Shown here piece by piece: positions 61,635-64,000 of a DNA stretch of 64,000 bases. Origin of the DNA: Gemmatimonadaceae bacterium (lineage in GTDB: Bacteria > Gemmatimonadota > Gemmatimonadetes > Gemmatimonadales > Gemmatimonadaceae); contig JABFXC010000008.1 of NCBI GenBank assembly GCA_013361935.1, positions 62,001 to 126,000 on the forward strand. The letters are read 5' to 3'. The notes beneath the pieces were generated by a model. It was given only the letters and a program-made list of their open reading frames with translations, did no database searches and had not been told where the DNA came from. The position numbers and the translations under genes are program-made. How positions within the stretch are numbered: the first letter of the stretch is position 1; every line of letters begins with the position of its first letter.

Positions 61635-63995
61635 TCAGAGCACGATCTCCTGACGCCCCGCGTGGAGCGGCACTCGGCGCCCGTGCCACTGGAACGATCC
61701 GTTCAATCCCCGCGGCAGCGTCACCTCGGCGCGCACACCGCCGGCTCCCGCCCGCACCAGCCGCACCACGATGTCGCCCTTCGGGTGCGGTACCCGCCCC
61801 TCCGCCCTGCCTAACGCGCCGAGGTGCGGCTCGACGAGCACGCTCCGGAATCCCGGCGATCCCGGACGCACGCCGAGCACTGTGGCGAGCAGGCCGTAGT
61901 TCGCGTGCGCGCTCCACGCGTGCGCGTCGGAGCGCGACGGCTCCGCCGACTCGAGCGTCGTCGTCAGCCCGACGGCGAGCATCTCGCGCCAGGGCGCGAG
62001 CTGTTCCACGTAGCGATCGCCGAGTCCCGCGTCGCGCAGCGCCTCGAACAGGTAGAAGCGAAAGTAGTAGCTCGCCGGGACGAGCGTCGTGTCCGCGAGC
62101 ACGCGCTCCATCAGCGCGCGCCGCTCGCCTGGCGGGACCGCTCCGGCGAGCACGGCGAGCACGTTCGTCTGCTGGCTGTACAGCGCCGAGTCGGGGGAGT
62201 CGCGGAAGAGCCCGCGCGTCGCGTCCCACGCGCGGGCGCGCACCGCCGCTCGGAGCGCCGCCGCGCGCGCCCGGTATCGACTCGCCATCTCCCGGCTGCC
62301 CAGCGAATCCTCGATCTGCGCCGCGCGGTCGAGCGCGTAGACGTACAGCAGCGTCACCGTCGCCGAGCGTCCGTGCTCCGCGCCCGGTGGCGCGCCCCGC
62401 TCCCACGCAGCCGCCCAGTCGACGAAGCCCCACCACGAATGGCCGTCCGCCGCGACGAGCCCCGTCGAGTCGACGCGCGCGTCGAACCAGCCGAGCACCG
62501 CGCGCGTGCCGGGGATGAAGCGCCGCACGAACGCCGGATCGTCGCGCAGCATCCAGTAGTCGTGCACCATCGCCACCCAGATGAGCGAGAAGGGCGGGAT
62601 GTACTGCGGGAGGTCGGACGGGTACCGGCTCGCCGTGATCCCGTCGGGGATGCGCGACTGGTCGAACTGCGTGATCGCGTTCCGCACCAGCCGGTCGTCT
62701 CCGGCGACGTAGAGCGAGATCAGCGACTGGATGCGCGTGTCGCCGACGTATTGCAGCTGCTCGTAGTACGGGGTGTCGAAGTACGTCTCGTTCGCGTCGG
62801 CGCGCGCGGTGCGCCAGTCCATCGTCCACACGCTGTCGATCCACGGCGCGTCGCTGGTGAAGCGCGCGCGCTCCTGGTACGGGTACGCGGTGAAGATCCC
62901 GTGGACGTCGTGCAGCGTCAGCGGCTCGGCGGCGGTCTCGACGTCGAGCTGTACGTAGCGGTACGCGCGGAACCAGAGCGTGCGGAAGCGGCGGTGCGCG
63001 CCCCCGTCGAAGCGGATCGAGTCGCGCACGCCGACGATCGTTTTTCCCTCGATCTCGTTCCGATTTCCCTTCAGCCCACGCGCGTCGCGCAGCCCCTCGG
63101 CGTACGTCATCGCCATCGATGCCCCCGCGCCGCCGCTGGCGTCGATCGCGAGGAAGGCGGCGAGCAGATGACCCTGATCGAGGAGGATCGAGGCGCGCGT
63201 GTGCGCGGGAATCGTGAGGTCGGCGTCGCCACGGAGCACGCCCTCGCTCGCCGAGACGCCGCTGGCCCGGCGGACGGACGCGAAGCGTACCGGCGTCTCC
63301 TCGAGCGGCGGGATCGTTCGCGGCTCGAGCTGCCACGTGCCCACCGCCCCGTATTCGTCGGAGCCGTTAGGCTGCGCGCGCTCGAGATTGCCCGCGTCGC
63401 GCCAGGCACCATCGTCGTAGCGGCCGTTCTCCCATTCCCACGGGACTCGGCTCGCGTTCACGGACTCGCCCGGCGGCGCCGCGTAGTATCCACCCGTCGC
63501 CGCCCCGGTCACGGGAATGAACGCGTACCCCGCGTCGCGAAGCACCTTCCACCCCGGACGACCCGTGCTCACCAGCGAGTCGGACGCGTCGGCCCCCTGC
63601 AGGAGGAACGCGGTGCGCCGGCTGTGCTGTCCCACCGGCCGCAGCGCGCCCCAGTTCCACACCGTCGCGCCGAGGACATTGAGTCCCGCGCGGAGGTACG
63701 GCGCGATGTCCACCGTCTCGTAGCGCCAGTGCATGACGTCGGAGCGCTGCGGGCCGGACGAGACCAGCTCCCCGTTCACGAAGAAGCGATAACGATTGTC
63801 CGCGGAGAGATGGACGACGAAGCGCGCCGGCTTCGCGGGCAGCTCGACGATGCGGCGGAAATGGTAGACCCCCGCCTCCGTTCCCGATGATGCGGCGTCG
63901 GCGATCCAGCGGGCGGCGGGCGCGGACGTCATCGCCTGCCCTGCATCCTGCGCGAGCATCGCCCGCGCGGCCACGAGGAGCAGTGCGCCGAGCAC
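61635..63995 (-). CDS. Alpha-L-rhamnosidase, GH78 (start near window edge)
   Basis: A secreted 786-residue or longer enzyme. The GH78 layout is visible: N-terminal beta domains (FVVHLSADNRYRFFVNGE), then the (alpha/alpha)6 barrel with DTPYYEQLQYVGDTRIQSLI, SRYPSDLPQYIPPFSLIWV and SWWGFVDWAAAW, and a C-terminal beta-sandwich (TLPRGLNGSFQWHG). The acidic catalytic pair probably lies in RADANETYFDTPYYEQL and in the later Glu-rich region. The frame opens with GTG at 63995, 5 bp from the edge, so the true start and signal may lie outside. It contains two octamers (61809, 63365). Confidence 0.9.
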   Translation of the reverse strand: MLGALLLVAARAMLAQDAGQAMTSAPAARWIADAASSGTEAGVYHFRRIVELPAKPARFVVHLSADNRYRFFVNGELVSSGPQRSDVMHWRYETVDIAPYLRAGLNVLGATVWNWGALRPVGQHSRRTAFLLQGADASDSLVSTGRPGWKVLRDAGYAFIPVTGAATGGYYAAPPGESVNASRVPWEWENGRYDDGAWRDAGNLERAQPNGSDEYGAVGTWQLEPRTIPPLEETPVRFASVRRASGVSASEGVLRGDADLTIPAHTRASILLDQGHLLAAFLAIDASGGAGASMAMTYAEGLRDARGLKGNRNEIEGKTIVGVRDSIRFDGGAHRRFRTLWFRAYRYVQLDVETAAEPLTLHDVHGIFTAYPYQERARFTSDAPWIDSVWTMDWRTARADANETYFDTPYYEQLQYVGDTRIQSLISLYVAGDDRLVRNAITQFDQSRIPDGITASRYPSDLPQYIPPFSLIWVAMVHDYWMLRDDPAFVRRFIPGTRAVLGWFDARVDSTGLVAADGHSWWGFVDWAAAWERGAPPGAEHGRSATVTLLYVYALDRAAQIEDSLGSREMASRYRARAAALRAAVRARAWDATRGLFRDSPDSALYSQQTNVLAVLAGAVPPGERRALMERVLADTTLVPASYYFRFYLFEALRDAGLGDRYVEQLAPWREMLAVGLTTTLESAEPSRSDAHAWSAHANYGLLATVLGVRPGSPGFRSVLVEPHLGALGRAEGRVPHPKGDIVVRLVRAGAGGVRAEVTLPRGLNGSFQWHGRRVPLHAGRQEIVL

Positions 63996-64000
63996 TCGCG

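Larger units (their letters stand above)
2146..63372. repeat. Over-represented octamer GCCTAACG / CGTTAGGC, 20 exact copies
   Basis: Copies start at 2146, 7843, 11941, 14790, 25422, 34694, 45909, 49716, 55408, 56707, 58886, 60495 and 61809 (GCCTAACG on plus) and at 22347, 24696, 34056, 38067, 47288, 48136 and 63365 (CGTTAGGC on plus). Two 7-of-8 copies lie at 20097 and 20181. At about 70% G+C one expects about two on both strands. Nineteen are in genes. Read on the gene strand, 13 give xCG-TTA-GGC (Leu as TTA), two give CGT-TAG (stop), four give CCT-AAC (Pro-Asn) and none uses the third frame. Confidence 0.85.

Noticed and set aside
1-64000. CRISPR arrays, tRNA, rRNA, insertion sequences or prophage
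   Set aside because: I saw no regularly spaced repeats, no tRNA-like cloverleaf or rRNA sequence and no transposase, integrase or phage gene.

Overview
The window is about 70% G+C by impression, has dense genes on both strands with wide A/T-poor wobble positions, and contains no rRNA, tRNA, CRISPR array or transposase that I can recognise. The mixture of SusC/SusD proteins, ASPIC/VCBS-repeat lipoproteins, exopolysaccharide genes and many outer-membrane proteins indicates a Gram-negative bacterium of the Gemmatimonadota or a neighbouring phylum. That placement is an inference from gene content, not from a marker gene.

Layout. (1) 1-6.8 kb: an exopolysaccharide locus with a DegT aminotransferase (cut by the window edge), a small phosphoglycosyl transferase, a secreted transglutaminase-like protein, a nucleotide-sugar epimerase, a BY-type tyrosine autokinase and a Wza-like export protein. 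A CapD-type dehydratase at 16.7-18.7 kb belongs to the same theme. (2) 7.07-16.4 kb: a lasso-peptide-type RiPP operon inserted between these sugar genes, read right to left as B1 (RRE), B2 (protease), cyclase C2, precursor A2, cyclase C1, precursor A1, HPr-kinase-like protein, ABC ATPase, ABC permease, nucleotidyltransferase. It carries two precursor/cyclase pairs with one shared set of leader-processing, tailoring and export genes. (3) 19-25 kb: signalling, with a degenerate receiver-GGDEF protein, a sigma54 response regulator, a histidine kinase and a GGDEF-EAL protein. (4) 25-28.7 kb: MsrB, an L,D-transpeptidase lipoprotein, a DksA-like protein lacking zinc cysteines and a Mesh1-like HD hydrolase. 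(5) 28.8-50 kb: an alpha-glucan/disaccharide utilisation locus with an unknown secreted protein, SusC, SusD, two ASPIC/VCBS lipoproteins flanking a GH97 enzyme, an MGH1-like glycosidase and a GH37 trehalase. (6) 50-64 kb: a DUF5916 outer-membrane protein, a small membrane protein, a STAS protein, then a xylan operon (acetylesterase, GH10 xylanase, xylose isomerase, xylulokinase), a porin-like barrel and a GH78 rhamnosidase at the right edge.

Two signals stand out beyond the gene list. The first is the two-precursor lasso operon, whose second precursor has no ring acceptor at the usual core positions and whose first precursor is followed by a perfect 12-bp hairpin. The second is an octamer, GCCTAACG/CGTTAGGC, found 20 times at exact match (about 2 expected from composition), nearly always inside genes. 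In 13 cases it creates the Leu codon TTA, otherwise almost absent here, and in two cases it forms the stop codon. It resembles a DNA uptake or chromosome-organisation word. Several long hairpins and one dispersed palindromic element sit between genes.
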